64,000 bases of DNA from Schistocephalus solidus (Eukaryota; Platyhelminthes; Cestoda; Diphyllobothriidea; Diphyllobothriidae), in assembly GCA_017591395.1 (NCBI GenBank), contig WEDG01002913.1:248001-312000 (forward strand), read 5' to 3'. The notes under the pieces were generated by a model. It ran no database searches. It was not told where the DNA came from and was given only the letters and a program-made list of their open reading frames with translations. Made by a program: the position numbers and the translations under genes. Position 1 is the stretch's first letter; each line of letters starts with the position of its first letter. Positions 12,311 through 24,494 of this stretch are shown in pieces.

Positions 12311-12808
12311 CCCTTTGTCCGTTCGACTTCTAACTTGGTGACTTCACAATCGGGAGTAGTCTACCGGCCGTGATTACTACCATCAGAGAACGCAGCTTGA
12401 ATGTTCTGAGAAGCCAGGTTGATGGACAAGCATTCTTTTCGGAATTAATGCTGCATACAGGCATATGGCTACTCAATTGGTCAAGAGAGTAGAGTACGGT
12501 CAGTTAAGAAGGGTTCAAAAGTGACCCCGTCTATTGGCTATTTTGTAAAGTAAAAATGCATATTCATCCAACAATAGCGTTTTGTGTTAGCGGGAAGGGA
12601 GATAAGTAAACGTGTCGACTACTACTAGCATTAATAACTCCAATCAACCATTTTAATATTTTGACTGTGTGAGGATTTTGGAACGCTCACAACTGCAGAT
12701 CAAATAACTAACTGCAGAAACTAACTTTTCAGATGTCTTGCTGTTTATTCTTGCTTACAGATGGAATTTGCGTGAATTATGAGTTGCAAGTGAATTAGGG
12801 AGCTGCAT

Positions 12809-12811
<3 letters not shown>
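12311..12811. other. No recognised gene
   Basis: No open frame of interest and no recognised repeat. Confidence 0.3.

Positions 12812-12879
<68 letters not shown>
12812..12879 (+). repeat. (CT)n microsatellite
   Basis: Thirty-four uninterrupted CT dinucleotides. The RERERE frame read from the minus strand here is an artefact of the repeat. Confidence 0.97.
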
Positions 12880-12881
<2 letters not shown>

Positions 12882-13336
12882 GATCTCCGACCTTTATAAT
12901 GCTCTGATGTGCAATTCGAAACTTCTGCCAACGGCACATTGACGCGAACTGTTCTTTATGCAAGACCTGAGCTTCGGAAACTGATCACGCAGTGGGGAAA
13001 AATGAAGCGGAGATAGCAAATTAAGTACCATAAACAGACGGCCCGATATTCTCTGAAAAGTTCCTCTGTGGTTTATTTTTGTTCGCCGCAAAGTCCAGTG
13101 ATAATTCTTTATATAAGAAAGGGACATTTTCAAGACAACACATGCCTCATGGAGGAAGTAGAATGAATTATTTAGAAAAATAGTCTGACCGGAGATTGAG
13201 AATCGCACTTAAGGGTCCAATGCCTGGGGTCGAAGGGAAAAGTGCAATTTCTGGCTAACTAACCTTTGTCATACTTCAGCCCCGAAAGCAGGATGCTAGT
13301 GAGCAAATCTTCTACTACAAAGTTACCTACACATAC

Positions 13337-13474
13337 CCTGAAGGCCGAGATCTGGAATATGAATTCATAGGAGATATACCCCGGTAGCAGGATGACTACG
13401 AACATCCAGACTGTCACCAAACGGCCACCGGCCAGCAGTGGAAAAAATGTTACCGACAAGGGAGACTGAGGCAT
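13337..13474 (-). other. Possible exon with a membrane segment
   Basis: A minus-strand frame starting MPQSPLSV has a strongly hydrophobic stretch, LVTVWMFVVILLPGYISY, followed by a consensus-like splice donor (AGG then GTATGT at 13336-13331). It might be a transmembrane exon of a channel or receptor, but I cannot name a family, and no neighbouring exon was found. Low confidence. Confidence 0.18.
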
Positions 13475-13809
13475 CTATTTGATTACATCCGCCGTCCCGG
13501 GGACGAAAATCTTGGAGCTTGAACTCGGGCTCTTCGGTAATTAAGAGCTATTTCTCGTTTTTAGTCAACGAATCAGCGAAAAAAATATAGGCTTCTTTTT
13601 GGGTTGGTTTAGAACCATTTGACGGTGGACTCTCCTGCCTTCCTCGTTTTTGGATGTAACGCACTCCCATTTTACTAAGAAAATTTAGCTCAACTTGACG
13701 TAACTTAAGGTGAAACTTGGCCTTAGAGTATCTCAACTTGCAAGAGCAAGGGAAATATAAGACTTCAAAAAGTAAGAGTTGCCACTTCGGTGTCGCAATC
13801 ACCTTATAA

Positions 13810-14359
13810 TCTCATATGTTAGTTTAGCACTTAAGTGTGTTTCTCAAGCTGTAGTACCTGTTTCATGCCTCTTTCCAGATCATCAGAATAGGGAAATCAT
13901 TAAACAATATTTTTGTGTTCCCCTAAGTGCTTGAATATTTATCGACACTCGCATTTCACTTAAAAGTCAAGAGTGACCTAACAGAAGCTACTCTTCCACG
14001 TTATTCCTTCCTAGTTATATCTTAGACTATTTTTGCCCATTCTCCATCGGGGCAGGCTCCTATCCCAAGCGAACTTTCTGAAAGTTTAAATTCAAAGGGG
14101 GGTAGTTTGTTTGGACCGAAACCGCAGCACCTAATGACGCTTAGCGAAGGGAATATATTCTACGAGAAGGTGGGGAGTATCCCTGAAATCATATCTACTC
14201 AGAATGTAATTAATCCCTGAAGTCGGTGTGCCGTTCTGTTCTCTTAATTTGTTCCTAATCGCATGACTGTTTGGTAATTTCTTATTTCATGGCAGGGAGA
14301 GGATATAATTAGGTTGCTGTGATCGCATCGTACGCCCAGTAGAATATTCACGCATATCA
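13810..14359. other. No recognised gene
   Basis: AT-rich sequence with no supported coding frame or repeat. Confidence 0.3.
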
Positions 14360-14890
14360 AAGCTCGTGCAAAAATCTCCACCAATCACTTTTGCGGGCTG
14401 CTTGCGTACTTTTCGACCAGGTTTCCCTCCCTCCCTCCCCCTCCTCTCTCTCTCTCTCTCAATTTCTTCGCTGGTTGAGTCATTCTCGCCTCAGGGGGTT
14501 GTGCCGGCGTCCATACGTAGGCGATTGTGTCATCCATCTGGCTGTCCCTCGTTCATCTCTGTGTACCCGTACCTACGCGATTTGGCGTCTCCCGGTGGCG
14601 ACGGAAAAGCAGCAGCAGCAAAGCTGTCTCGTCTCCCCCTCCCCCCTGAAATCGGGGTTCCGCAGAGTTGGTGTGCAGCCTTGCAGAAAATTCTCAAATG
14701 AGGCGGAAACCTGGTGACTTCATTAAGCCGCGGTCGTCCTGGCCTGTACCCGCACTGAAGCTGTGGCCTGGGGCGGGGCAGAGACGCACTCTCGCCGCTG
14801 CAAGCGTCGACCAATCGCGTGACGAATGACCCCTGCGCGCCGAACCACAATCATCCAACCGCCGTCGAGACGAGGGCTCTTTCTTTTAAG
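14360..14890 (+). promoter_or_regulatory. GC-rich island with GC box and CCAAT box (possible promoter)
   Basis: This block is richer in G+C and CpG than its surroundings. It contains a CT-rich run (14424-14461), a GC-box GGGGCGGGGC at 14770-14779 and CCAAT at 14811-14815. Its open frames (about 110 residues on either strand) have no recognised domain. A promoter role is only an inference from these motifs; no downstream gene was identified. Confidence 0.2.
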
Positions 14891-15169
14891 GTATTAGATT
14901 CGCAGGGGGAATTATGCGCACGCGGCCTCCGGGTGGGCCTCATAAACGTGAGCAGAAGGGATGTAATTTTGATGCCAAAACTTCCCCTGTAATTGAGAAA
15001 AAGTTTGCTGGCGTCCCAGTGACACTCGGAGAGCGCAATTGATATGCGTACTGAGCACCAGTTAATGTCACAGAACAAATATGTAACAGCACTTCCAGAT
15101 ATTTCTCATGAGTCAAACGGGATGCGATGTGAGCGACAGCGAAAATCAGCATTCCTGTTGTTAACAACA

Positions 15170-15200
<31 letters not shown>

Positions 15201-15261
15201 ACGTCGATACCATCGTCGTCAACACCATCACGGGTACAATAGCCGCAATATTCTTTCTCTT

Positions 15262-15314
15262 CCTCCTCCTCCTCCTCCTCCTCCTCCTCCTCCTCCTCCT
15301 CCTCCTCCTCCTCC

Positions 15315-15340
<26 letters not shown>
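15262..15340 (+). repeat. (CCT)n microsatellite
   Basis: About 26 CCT trinucleotides, preceded by short CAC and ATC runs at 15171-15200. Poly-Leu and poly-Arg frames here are artefacts. Confidence 0.96.
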
Positions 15341-15346
<6 letters not shown>

Positions 15347-15749
15347 ATCCTCATCACTAAAATCCCCATTGGCACTATCCTCGCCACAATCATAACCATC
15401 CTCACCAGAATCAGCGGCAACTGTATCGGCATTGTCATTATCCTGTCTTGTTTAACTTCAGAGGAAATTTATGTGCGACCTTGAAGTAAATCCTTCAGAA
15501 CACGTCCTTTTCAGGCTAGGTCCTAAATCTGATATGAATATTTGAGCTGAACTTTATCAGGCACTGCGGAATAACCGCGCAATATTCACAAGCTGCCAAC
15601 AACCCAGGCACCACACACAGTTCGGCAGTTTTGGTACTGCTTGCCGGGGTTGTTCATATAATTACTGTTATGGTAGGAAGACGCTCACCGAACAGGCTGC
15701 ATGACGTGTTCGTTCCTTAGTGCCTTATGGCTCAGTCCAGACATGACAC

Positions 15750-15895
15750 GGGTCCGTGACACAATGGTTAGAGCCCTGGGCACCCTGACGCGGGTTCGGA
15801 TCTCATGTCCGACAAAGCTGGGCCTGAGTACGTTTGGCTGAAGAGAGCTAACGAGCCAGAAACGGCCATCCCGGTCTCTTATCTTTGTGTGTAGC
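15750..15895 (+). repeat. tRNA-derived SINE copy
   Basis: The head resembles a tRNA gene: A-box-like ACACAATGGTTAGAGC and B-box-like GCGGGTTCGGATCTC. It is followed by the family body GGCTGAAGAGAGCTAACGAG, CCAGAAACGGCCATCCCGGT and CTCTTATCTTTGTG. The tRNA part cannot fold into a clean functional tRNA and is fused to the body, so it is a SINE rather than a tRNA gene. Confidence 0.75.
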
Positions 15896-16144
15896 CACAT
15901 AGCTGCATTGCTGTGTTTTCTGAACCAACAGTCAACACCCGCAGACTTATTTCCAACAGCGGAACCGACATCTCTTACTGTCAGCGGGGCATCCAACTTG
16001 CAGATTTTTAGTTGACATTCCATCCTACCGATTACTTGACGACTGTAAAAATCTGCAAAAGAGTCAATTGAGTAAAGCGAGATGGAGTAGTGAAGGCAGT
16101 ACAGAGAACAGAAGCTGGTGGTGACTTTAAATTATGGAATCAAG

Positions 16145-16400
16145 GAGAATCCCACCCTTCGACCGTCGATTTCAACTATGTCCACCGTATGCTCTACAAC
16201 AGATTGGTGCAGGGACGGTGAATGGCACTGGATTAAAGTGAGAGTAGACTTTCAAAGCATCTACATCACTCTCTGTTCCACTACCCCCACACTGGGTCCA
16301 GTGTCATGAAAGAGTCAAGAAGGCCGGAGATGGGAGAGGGACGGAGAAGCCACTGGTGAGCCGAATCACTCAATTCGGTGGGATGAAACGGCCGAAGGCC
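16145..16400 (-). repeat. LINE 3'-tail fragment (minus)
   Basis: Read on minus it follows the tail order: CATGACACTGGACCCAGTGT, then an AGAGAGTGATG box, then a terminal part ending AAATCGACGGTCGAAGGG. The full monomer is diverged and non-coding. Confidence 0.65.
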
Positions 16401-17580
16401 AAGAATACCTGGGCCAGGTTTAAAATTGCTACGCGCGTCAGAAATCTAATGAAAAGCAACCATATTTTCGTGACCCACTACTACTATAGTTCTAAGTGTG
16501 ACTCCAGCATAGTCTTTAAAATATAAAAACCGTAAATTTTCCCAAAGCAGGAACCCTACCTGATGACTTATGCTTCGGCAATCCTCTCTCAAGCTTATTG
16601 AAATAGTTATCAATTTCATGGACAGCAGGTGGTATGAATGACATAGGTTTCCATTAGCCGTCTCTGTCACCTTCGTGTTTTCCTCGTCGCTGATCGGGGA
16701 AGCAATGCCATGACACTGATGTAGAGCCGACCGAAACTAATTTTAACCCTTGTAAAGTTGGATACTGCAAGACATTCTGCTGAAAGAAAGACAAAGATAA
16801 TTAAAGATTAAGATATAAGGCTAGGGTAATACCTCAGAGCACGGTGTGTAGATGTAATTACTTTGACCTTTACCTCCAGCCTCTCACCTTAATCTCTGAA
16901 TGGGAGTTAGGATTTTAATTTCCCTCTTTGAGTCAGTCCTTTCTGATAAAATAACTGCCAAAAGGCACCAACAGCAAACCTGTCAAGGAAGCCTGTAACT
17001 ATCGTTTCCTTTTTAAATCTCTGTGCTCTCATAAATTTAGTATAGTCAAAATAGGGCTAGGATGACCTGAAGTCCTTTTTTATATTCCATTCCCGGAAAA
17101 TTTCAGCAACATCGGATATTGTCCATCTGCTCTTCTTCTTCCGTTACGGTGATAGTTTCACCACCGTCTGAGACCCAGACACTCTTTGACGGCGGTATAG
17201 ACAGTTGGCGAACCGCTAATGTCGCCTGTGAGTTTGACGACTTTGTTGGACGTATTAGCAATGAATGACACAGCCCACCGTTGCCTCGGTTGGGTTTCGT
17301 CTCTTATTGTTTGTCAAATAAGACTTTTGGGGTGTCAATCCATTCTGATCAACTCTTGGACAGCCATACTCCGGTCTTTTTCATCAGTGCCATGGCGGAA
17401 TAGCGTTCTTAAAGGCGCATTTGTGTGAACGGCATCGAAGATACCCAGTGAAAATACCTGGTGTCATTTATCGGGCTGATTAGTGCTGCAGCAAAGCCAA
17501 GTTTGTTGGAGGAATCGATACACAAGTCAGGACGAGGATGAATGAAAACAAACTTGCAGTTTAGCAAAACGGCCTGTTGC
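16401..17580. other. No recognised gene
   Basis: No recognisable gene. The minus-strand 62-residue frame at 17409-17597 (RPDLCIDSSNKLGFAAALIS) reads plausibly but matches nothing I know; it may be a decayed element. Confidence 0.3.
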
Positions 17581-18300
17581 CTCTGATGATCACTCACAGC
17601 TGTGTTTTAAACCTTGTCAAGTCAATCAAACGACTGGATTTCGAGCCAGCTGCAGGAAGCCTGGCACTCACATCCGTTCGTCGAAAATAAACCAATTGCT
17701 TAATTGAAGGTCATTCTCAGCAGAGTGTAAACGGAGCCATGCGTTTTCATTTATATCTGGTGATGGACTTAGAGATCAAAGGGCTTAGAAGTCATCTCCC
17801 TCTCTTCTATGCGATTATCTTAGTCTCGCACAGCAACGAGCATTTGGGCACGATGTTGCTACCACCGCAAAGAACGAGGGTCACTTCTGTTCCACAAAGC
17901 GGGCACAGTCGTGGCCAGTGGGAGAATTTGTTTGATAGGGCTGCCTTGTATGGCCGTGCCACCCGCTTAAAATATGTGGCCCTGCGATAAATTTCAAGAA
18001 GGATAAATATACCCGCGTCTTAATGCTAACACTAACCCTAACATAAAACGTAAAATGTATCCTTAATCTTAACCCTAGCCCTACCCTAAATCGAAACCCT
18101 ATAGTTAACATGATAATACCCTTACCATTGGCCTAATAATGGCCCTAACCCCAACTCGTCCCTTAACCGTCAACTTAAACCTAACCCTAAACTTAACGGT
18201 AACCTTCACTTTAATCCTAAGCATAATTTCCTTGGAATTCAACGTAAAGGAATAGGCAATGTGGGCGGTTCCTTTTCCTGTATCCTGGCCAGGCGGCCTT
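17581..18300. repeat. Interspersed repeat with telomere-like block, copy B
   Basis: Second copy of the repeat at 2527-3240. They share the start CTCTGATGATC, the shared 83-residue frame (17739-17990), and the degenerate CCCTAA block from about 18020 to 18215. Identity is very high up to about 18000 and falls within the telomere-like block, where simple-sequence slippage is expected. Confidence 0.72.
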
Positions 18301-19544
18301 GCAAGGCATCCTTATCATTTGTTTAAAGGGAAGAAGCCTTGTGTTGTGTTTAACACTCTCATTCCCTTCCATCGCAGCTGATGACAAGGAGGAGCTAAGA
18401 TGACTGGAACTGGGTGTAGGAGCAGGGACTGTCTCAGCTAAAAAATTGGGGCTGTGCATGCTACACGGCCTTCAAAAGGTTTTTTGATGGGATTTCGGAT
18501 CTTGCATGAACGAACTGTCATCACAGGAGGGCCTTTCACCCTGGTCCGCAGCTCTTCCAATTCATTCCGATGAGGTAAGCGCTGTTTCACTACGAGGGAG
18601 GATGCCTCAGTGCCGGACGGACTGCACCAGTGGCCTGTCCAATCATTTTGTCCGATAGATGGTGAGAACAGGAGTTTTGACTGGCACAGCGTTTCGTCCG
18701 ACGATAAGGAACGGAGACGGCGGTGCAGTGAGATTCCAGAAGGCTTAAGGTAGATTGGTTATCGTTGTTTGGACTGGGTGCCCAGGCCTGCATAGCTTGC
18801 TTCTAGGTTTACCTGAGGGTGGATACTGCCTGAGTCGGTTTACGGGTCCTCGAAAAATTTTACATCTGGTGATAGCGATCAATTCACTGGCGTCCCAACC
18901 ACAACAATGCTTCCTTCAAAGTATCTGCACTAAAACGAGGGACAATGTGTCATACTGACATACAGCTCGCAGGCTTATGGGAAACGCAGCCATCAAACTC
19001 GGCCTGATTGACTTACGATCGCTTCAGGGATTTGCTCGTAAAAATTAAGAGAACTGAATTTCCATGGAACCATTTATCGATTAGGGCCAGGACCTTGTGG
19101 ATCCCTCTGAGATCCAAGACACTTGTGCCCAGAGCTGTTCGGGTACCCGTTAGAGCGGAGTAACCAGTATTATCCGGCTCTTTTTAAACAGATCGTGTCC
19201 ACTGTAATCACGAACAGTCTAGTAGCAAAATTTGAGACCTTTTTTTGAGAGAAATGGCATGTTTTACTCAGAAGTTGACGAGGATCTCGGCACCGAAACC
19301 CTTCTTGCAGACACGTTATCGCTGCTTCTTGATACATCAATGTCCAATAACGGAGAACGGTTTTCCAGCGAGTCATATCAATCATTTCTGGAAAGACGTT
19401 GTTCAGCGGTTTTCGACGTCGCATACGTTTATAGTGACGAAGGTTCCATCTTAAACAACTAGACCACCTTCTTGGCTTAGGATTTAAAAATCATTTTTCT
19501 AGTTGTCTGAAGACTGGGTCAGGTGGGTCCGATATTCGTTGATG
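18301..19544. other. No recognised gene
   Basis: Short frames only, with no known motif in either strand. Confidence 0.3.
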
Positions 19545-19740
19545 AAGGCTCCGCGATTGCCAATGGAACTCACTCGGCCCGTTCGGCCTTGGGGCTCACT
19601 CTCGAGCCGCGCTAGCAGCCACACATCTGCTAGTAGTAGTAAAGGCAGATTAATATTGTCGATAAAGACAAGGGAGACTGAAATGGTCATTTCTGGTTCA
19701 TTAGCCGTCATCAGCCAGCCATACCCAATCCCAAGCGTGG
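19545..19740 (-). repeat. SINE copy (minus), 3' part
   Basis: On minus: GGGTATGGCTGGCTGATGAC, GGCTAATGAACCAGAAATGA, AGTCTCCCTTGTCTTTATCG, ATATTAATCTGCC, then GAGAGTGAGCCCCAAGGCCG and CGGGCCGAGTGAG. It shows the longest version of the SINE body. No clear tRNA head is attached. Confidence 0.72.
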
Positions 19741-19859
19741 ACGACCCAGGGGTGTGAGGGCTCTAAAGTAAGCTCCAAGGTACAGCGGACATACACGTTC
19801 CCTAAGCAGATTGGTGAGCCGCACACTATCATCATATTCACGATCGCAACCGACAAAAA

Positions 19860-20020
19860 TGGCGGGTCCGTGGCTCATTGGTAGAGCATTTGACTCAATG
19901 ACCAAAGGTTGTAGGTTCGAATCCAAGGTGGTCCACGATTTGGATTGGGTATGACTGTCTGATGACGGCTAATACGTCAGAAATTAACATTCTGGTCTAC
20001 CTTGTCTTTTTTGGCTCTAC
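19860..20020 (+). repeat. tRNA-derived SINE copy with (TAA)n tail
   Basis: The head has a near-consensus A box (TGGCTCATTGGTAGAGC) and a consensus B box (GGTTCGAATCC near 19914-19924). The body GGGTATGACTGTCTGATGAC, GGCTAATACGTCAGAAATTA and CTGGTCTACCTTGTC follows, and the copy ends in a (TAA)n tract at 20022-20070, which looks like its 3' tail. This is the best-preserved internal Pol III promoter of the family in this window. Confidence 0.82.

Positions 20021-20021
<1 letters not shown>

Positions 20022-20070
<49 letters not shown>
20022..20070 (+). repeat. (TAA)n tail or microsatellite
   Basis: About 16 TAA trinucleotides directly after the SINE body. Confidence 0.95.
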
Positions 20071-20869
20071 CAGCATCATCAATTCCATATATGACAAAGA
20101 CGTTATACCGTACTTCCGACAAAGTTACTAGCTAAAAGCCCAGGCACGTGTTTCGCCGATGTTTCTGCTGCTGCATGACGCAGCACCGAGGGGTTTGGCT
20201 CCCCAGTGGGTCCTCCAGTGTTCTATATGCGGTTTCTGGTATATGGACTCCATGTCCTGCACTTAATACTTTCATAAATTATTTCCCCGATATATATATA
20301 TATATTATATATATATATATATATATATGTATATGAAAACAAAAAAACAAAGGAACTTATTGTTCTCCCCCACCCACCCCCTTCCAAAACATGCCACAGT
20401 TATGTGTCCACCCACCACCCTACACATGAGCAGCAACGACGGAGCAGTCCGTAATCCCCACAACAACCACGAAGGGGACACCAGTCTACATAGCTCCAGG
20501 TTTCACTCTAAGATACAACGGTAAGAGCATGTCCTGCAATGTAACCAGAGCAGTAAATGCTCTACCTGCACCATTTACATTTTCACCTTTTCTTGTTCAC
20601 CTTACATTTTCCGTACGCTTGTATGAATGTGTAAACAAGTAAACACAACATACACTTTTGAATTGCAAAGTCTTATGTTTTCGCTGTTGGATCCTGTTAA
20701 TGCTTCGTTAATTGCGCTCAGCTGCCTGAATCCGTCTTAGCCAATTGCGACAGTCAATTTGCATTTCTCCATCACATTATGCCGGACTCGAACTCATATG
20801 AGTAGCAAGTTATATTAAATGACTACACTTCGGAAGGTTCTGAAACTTGCTAAGGGCATTCTGCATGGA
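20071..20869. other. No gene; contains (TA)n near 20289-20330
   Basis: A TA-dinucleotide tract of about 40 bases lies at 20289-20330. Otherwise no gene or known repeat is visible. Confidence 0.4.
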
Positions 20870-21005
20870 ATGGGAGTGCCATAAAACCTGCAACAATGCT
20901 CCCCATGTAAGGCATTTGTTATGGGAGCGCAACTCGAATAACGCCTGCCATGCCCTTGTTGGTCCAGCGAATCTACCACGCGACCCGTTTAGGGGGCGTG
21001 CCTAT
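20870..21005 (-). repeat. ~370-bp unit fragment (minus)
   Basis: On minus this is the 5' part of the units seen at 28534-30040: GCCCCCTAAACGGGTCGCGT, GGTAGATTCGCTGGACCAAC, GCGTTATTCGAGTTGCGCTC, CCATAACAAATGCC. It shows that the units occur alone as well as in arrays. Confidence 0.75.
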
Positions 21006-21149
21006 GAGGAATAACGAGACAAGCACAGACTCTCTCGACATTAGTACCTTAACTTTAAATTTGTCCACATTCACGCTGAGCGACCACCACGTGTGGGTTA
21101 GGCAGATTTAGGTCGTCTTCTCGACGCGCCGTGTCAGAGTGCACGCGTT

Positions 21150-21320
21150 ATTCATATATGGTGCAATCACTTCCCTTCACTGTCGTCGTTGATGTCGTGA
21201 ATCTCCTTGATGCAATTCCCGCTGATAAACCTAACACGCGGTTGAAGGAGTCTGTAATTCAACGTGTGGCCAAGTCGGGCAGCCGCATTCTGCCCAAGCG
21301 TCATCGCAACTAATGCGACA
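21150..21320 (+). pseudogene. gag-like remnant
   Basis: The frame at 21131-21313 contains VVDVVNLLDAIPADKPNTRL followed by KESVIQR, a pattern typical of the capsid-like helical region of flatworm Gypsy gag. It is short and followed by stops. Confidence 0.4.
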
Positions 21321-21879
21321 CATGCATTCTTTGACTTTTTGGTCATCATATGGACGATGCGATTTTCCGAGAGATATGGTTTTTTACGCCTTCCGTTCCC
21401 ATGCAGCAGGTTTTGGTCACGAGCACCTAATTAGAGAAACTATCCATTCACGCAGATCGAATTGTGGAACACAGAACTAGCGGCGCGTCATCTTCTACTC
21501 TTCAACAGATATCGGGCTTCACCACTAGATCCGATAGCGTTGCTAGCTCTGTTCATGAAAGCAATTTTAAGCCAGAACGTGACACTCCCTATGTGGGGTT
21601 GCCATCGTGCAGTTACGCCTCTCGACGGACTGTACTATCGTCAGGTCTTTCGCGAGTGCCAAATTCAAGCTCACAGCAGTGACTAAGAAGATTTACAGGA
21701 CACAGTACATCCGTTGTGCACCCAATTCAGCCCCAAGTGTTCCACCATTACTAGGCTTCAATGAGCAGAAATTTAACCATATCGGCGCCTGAGGTTAGTG
21801 TCATCGCGCCTCCTAGGCATCACCGCCAGGCTGCTAACAGCACCATGATCAACATATATGGACAACGGTCCCTGAATCT

Positions 21880-22060
21880 TGGCCTTTGTCTGTGGCGACG
21901 TTTCCAGTAGGTCTTTATCCAGGCTGACGTTCAGTCGCCAATTATTGGGGCTGATTTTCCGTCCAATTTTGACCTTGCAGTCGATTTGAAGAATCGTAGA
22001 CTCATCGATACAATACGCACACTTCTTACCGTCGATACTTTTACCTCTGAACCTACGGTT
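21880..22060 (+). pseudogene. Aspartic protease remnant
   Basis: In a plus frame (not methionine-initiated) the segment reads ADVQSPIIGADFPSNFDLAV, the C-terminal I-I-G-A-D-F motif of retropepsins, then DLKNRRLIDT. The catalytic DTG motif was not found upstream. Confidence 0.6.
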
Positions 22061-22159
22061 GGCATACATTTGAATATCCCAAGTTCACCATTCACTGAAA
22101 TTTGAAAGACTATCCATCCCTCGCTAAATCTTGTTGCTTCACCGAAGAAGTTCAGCACA

Positions 22160-22620
22160 CAGTCAAACATCACATCGTTACCACAGGGCAACCCATTCAC
22201 GTTCATCCGCGCATACTTCGTCCTAAAAATCCCCGGTTAGTGAGAAATGAACTCGAATACTGCATATTGTGCCCAAAAAATTGGCTGATGCTTGGAGAAT
22301 ATGTGGTGATTATCGTATCCTGAACAGCGCTACTGTTCCTGGTCTGCAACCAATTCCTCAAAATTATGATTTCTTTCCAATGTTGGTTGGAAAATCAACT
22401 TTTCCTAAAAATATCTCATTAAAGTATATCATCAGATATCGGCCGCTGAGGAGGACATCCTAAGACCACGATCATAACGCCCTTCAGCCTGGTTAAATTC
22501 CTTCACATGACTTTCGGTTTGACCAACGTGCCTCAGTCCTTCCAGAGTTTCGTCGGCGAGGTCATGTGGGGTCCATAATTAACAATTGTCTACACAGTCG
22601 ACACAGTTGCTGCGGGCTAT
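22160..22620 (+). pseudogene. Reverse transcriptase remnant (Gypsy)
   Basis: The N-terminal RT region is visible as TGQPIHVHPRILRPKNPRLV near 22180-22240, then WRICGDYRILNSATVPGLQP across a frame change (22290-22350), and MTFGLTNVPQSFQSF near 22507-22551. The YVDD box lies in a degraded stretch near 22590. At least three frame changes occur. Confidence 0.7.
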
Positions 22621-23069
22621 TCACCAGAGTAGCGCGCGTCGCCCTTGCTCCAATTTTTTAGCGTTTTCGGCAATTTGGCTTGCCAGTGAGCGTTGAAAAT
22701 GTCTTTTTGGCATCATTTCTCTGAATTTTCTTGGTTATCACGTCGATCAGTTTGGAATCAAACCACATCCAAAGAAGGTGCAAACCGTTTTGTCTTCTCG
22801 TGCTCCCAAGACGCTTACGCAGCTGTGGCGTTTCAGTGCCCCTGTCGATTGCTACCGATGGTCCATCCCTAACTGTGTGGCAACACTGGCCCCTTTGGCT
22901 GATATTTTAAAGTCGAAGGCAAACCCCATCGAACTTGCATCGGTAGCTCATTCAGCTTTTGAGGCAGTCGAAAAGCCCTCGCTGATGCTACCATGCTTTG
23001 GCATCTCAGCTAGGACGCTCATACACAGCTGATTTTGACCACTAACATTTCCAACAGTACTGTCCGCGC

Positions 23070-23330
23070 AGTCTTGCGTTAACAGATGCGCAATCAGTTG
23101 CAGCCACTGGCTTTCTTTTTACAGAAACTGCTACCGGCACAAAAGCGCCACAGTACTTTCTCTCGCGAGCTTTTTGCTACTTGCCCGGTTATCCGTCATT
23201 TCCACCACCTTTTAGAGGTCAGATATTTTCAGGTTCACACCGACCACAAATCTCTCACTTACACCCTCAAGGTAGTCAACCAGAGAAGTAAGACATCTAG
23301 ACTACATTTCGCTGTTTCTTTCTGATGTCT
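23070..23330 (+). pseudogene. RNase H remnant (Gypsy)
   Basis: The 79-residue frame at 23086-23325 includes LQPLAFFLQKLLPAQ, HSTFSRELFATCPVIRHF and VHTDHKSLTYTL, the usual order of Gypsy RNase H motifs including the TDH motif. Confidence 0.75.
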
Positions 23331-23529
23331 ACGAAATCTGAGACAGTTAAAATGTCGTCGTTGATGCATTTTTCAGACCAGATGTCAACACCCTGACATA
23401 CAATTTCGACCCGGCGAAGAGAACAAGTCTATCACTGACCTGCGTAGGTCTACCACTCACCACTTACCGCATCACCAGGTACAATCCCGTATAACCGATC
23501 CACAGTTAATCTTTGACCTGCTGTTTCAC

Positions 23530-24330
23530 CATAATGTATTGTTCGACCAATTTCACTCCTTGCCACAGCCCGGCATTTACACTGGTCGTACTTTAATTGC
23601 TGCTCGTTTTATCTGGCCAAAGCTGAACTCCAAAATCGCTCTTTGGACTACGCAGTGTTTAGCGTACCAGCAAAACAAACTGCACCCTCATATCTTTTCC
23701 CCACCGAACACATTTGCGTTCCCGGGCGTTCGATTTCATCATGTCAACTTGGACTTACTAGGGACAATTACCCCCTTCACGTGGGCACACGTATATCCTG
23801 GCAGTGGTTGACCTTTTTCACAAGATGGCAATTGCAATCCCTATCTCGAATGCCTTGGCAGAAAATATCATAACGATCTTCCTGGATCACTTTACTTCCA
23901 CTTTTGATGTGCCAGCCAATTTAATTTCAGCCAGAGTTCACTAACTTGCTCGGGTGCATGCAAATCACAACAAAAGTACTCCACTCTACCTCGAACAACC
24001 TCTTGGAGCGTCCACACTGCTAACTCAAGACCGCGCTGATGTCCCACTCAGACGCGGCTTCTTGGTGTGGCAAGCTACCCCTCGTACTTTTGGATGTTAT
24101 ATTATCTGTCAAAGAGTACATACAATGCCCGTCTGCTTAACACGGTATACGGTACACCTCTCCGTCTGCCCGGCAAATTCATGCAGCATGTCAGATACCT
24201 TCGTGCAGCAATTGAAACAACACATGGCTCAACTGCGTCCACTCTTCACTCAGCTGAGATCCAAACGTGTGTTTGCGAATACATTTCTGAGCTTTCTGAA
24301 TCTTTTTCAGGGCATTCTGCACTCTACAAC
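23530..24330 (+). pseudogene. Integrase remnant (Gypsy)
   Basis: Integrase pieces include HSLPQPGIYTGRTLIAARFI with WPKLN, then C-X2-C-like CLAYQQNK, and VRFHHVNLDLLGTITP near the DDE core (about 23725-23770). The C-terminal part has YGTPLRLPGKFM and KQHMAQLRP near 24150-24235. Frames change repeatedly. Confidence 0.65.
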
Positions 24331-24494
24331 AACTGACACTCTAGAGGGCTTCCGTTTTCCTGCGTCTGTATACGATTTTCTTTTTGTAGATAACTAGCAC
24401 TGAGCGTTATGTTCGTCTTGTGCATGTTATTTCTTTGCAATTTTAATTGTTGTTTACACTGCAAGGCACAGAGGCGGAGTCGGAGAAGCTGATG

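Larger units (their letters stand above)
21130..24400 (+). mobile_element. Ty3/Gypsy-type LTR retrotransposon, decayed
   Basis: Pieces of a gag-pol polyprotein occur in the order expected for Ty3/Gypsy: gag-like (21150-21320), aspartic protease (about 21900-22050), reverse transcriptase (22160-22620), RNase H (23070-23330) and integrase (23530-24330). All lie in frames broken by stops and indels, so the element is inactive. I could not identify long terminal repeats by eye. Assignment within Ty3/Gypsy (for example CsRn1-like) is not possible from this reading. Confidence 0.75.

Noticed and set aside
15044..15484. 146-residue frame with poly-Leu and 110-residue minus frame with poly-Arg
   Set aside because: Produced by the (CCT)n tract; no domain outside it.
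19860..19935. Functional tRNA gene
   Set aside because: A and B boxes are good, but the acceptor stem does not pair cleanly and the sequence is fused to a repeated body; it is a SINE head.
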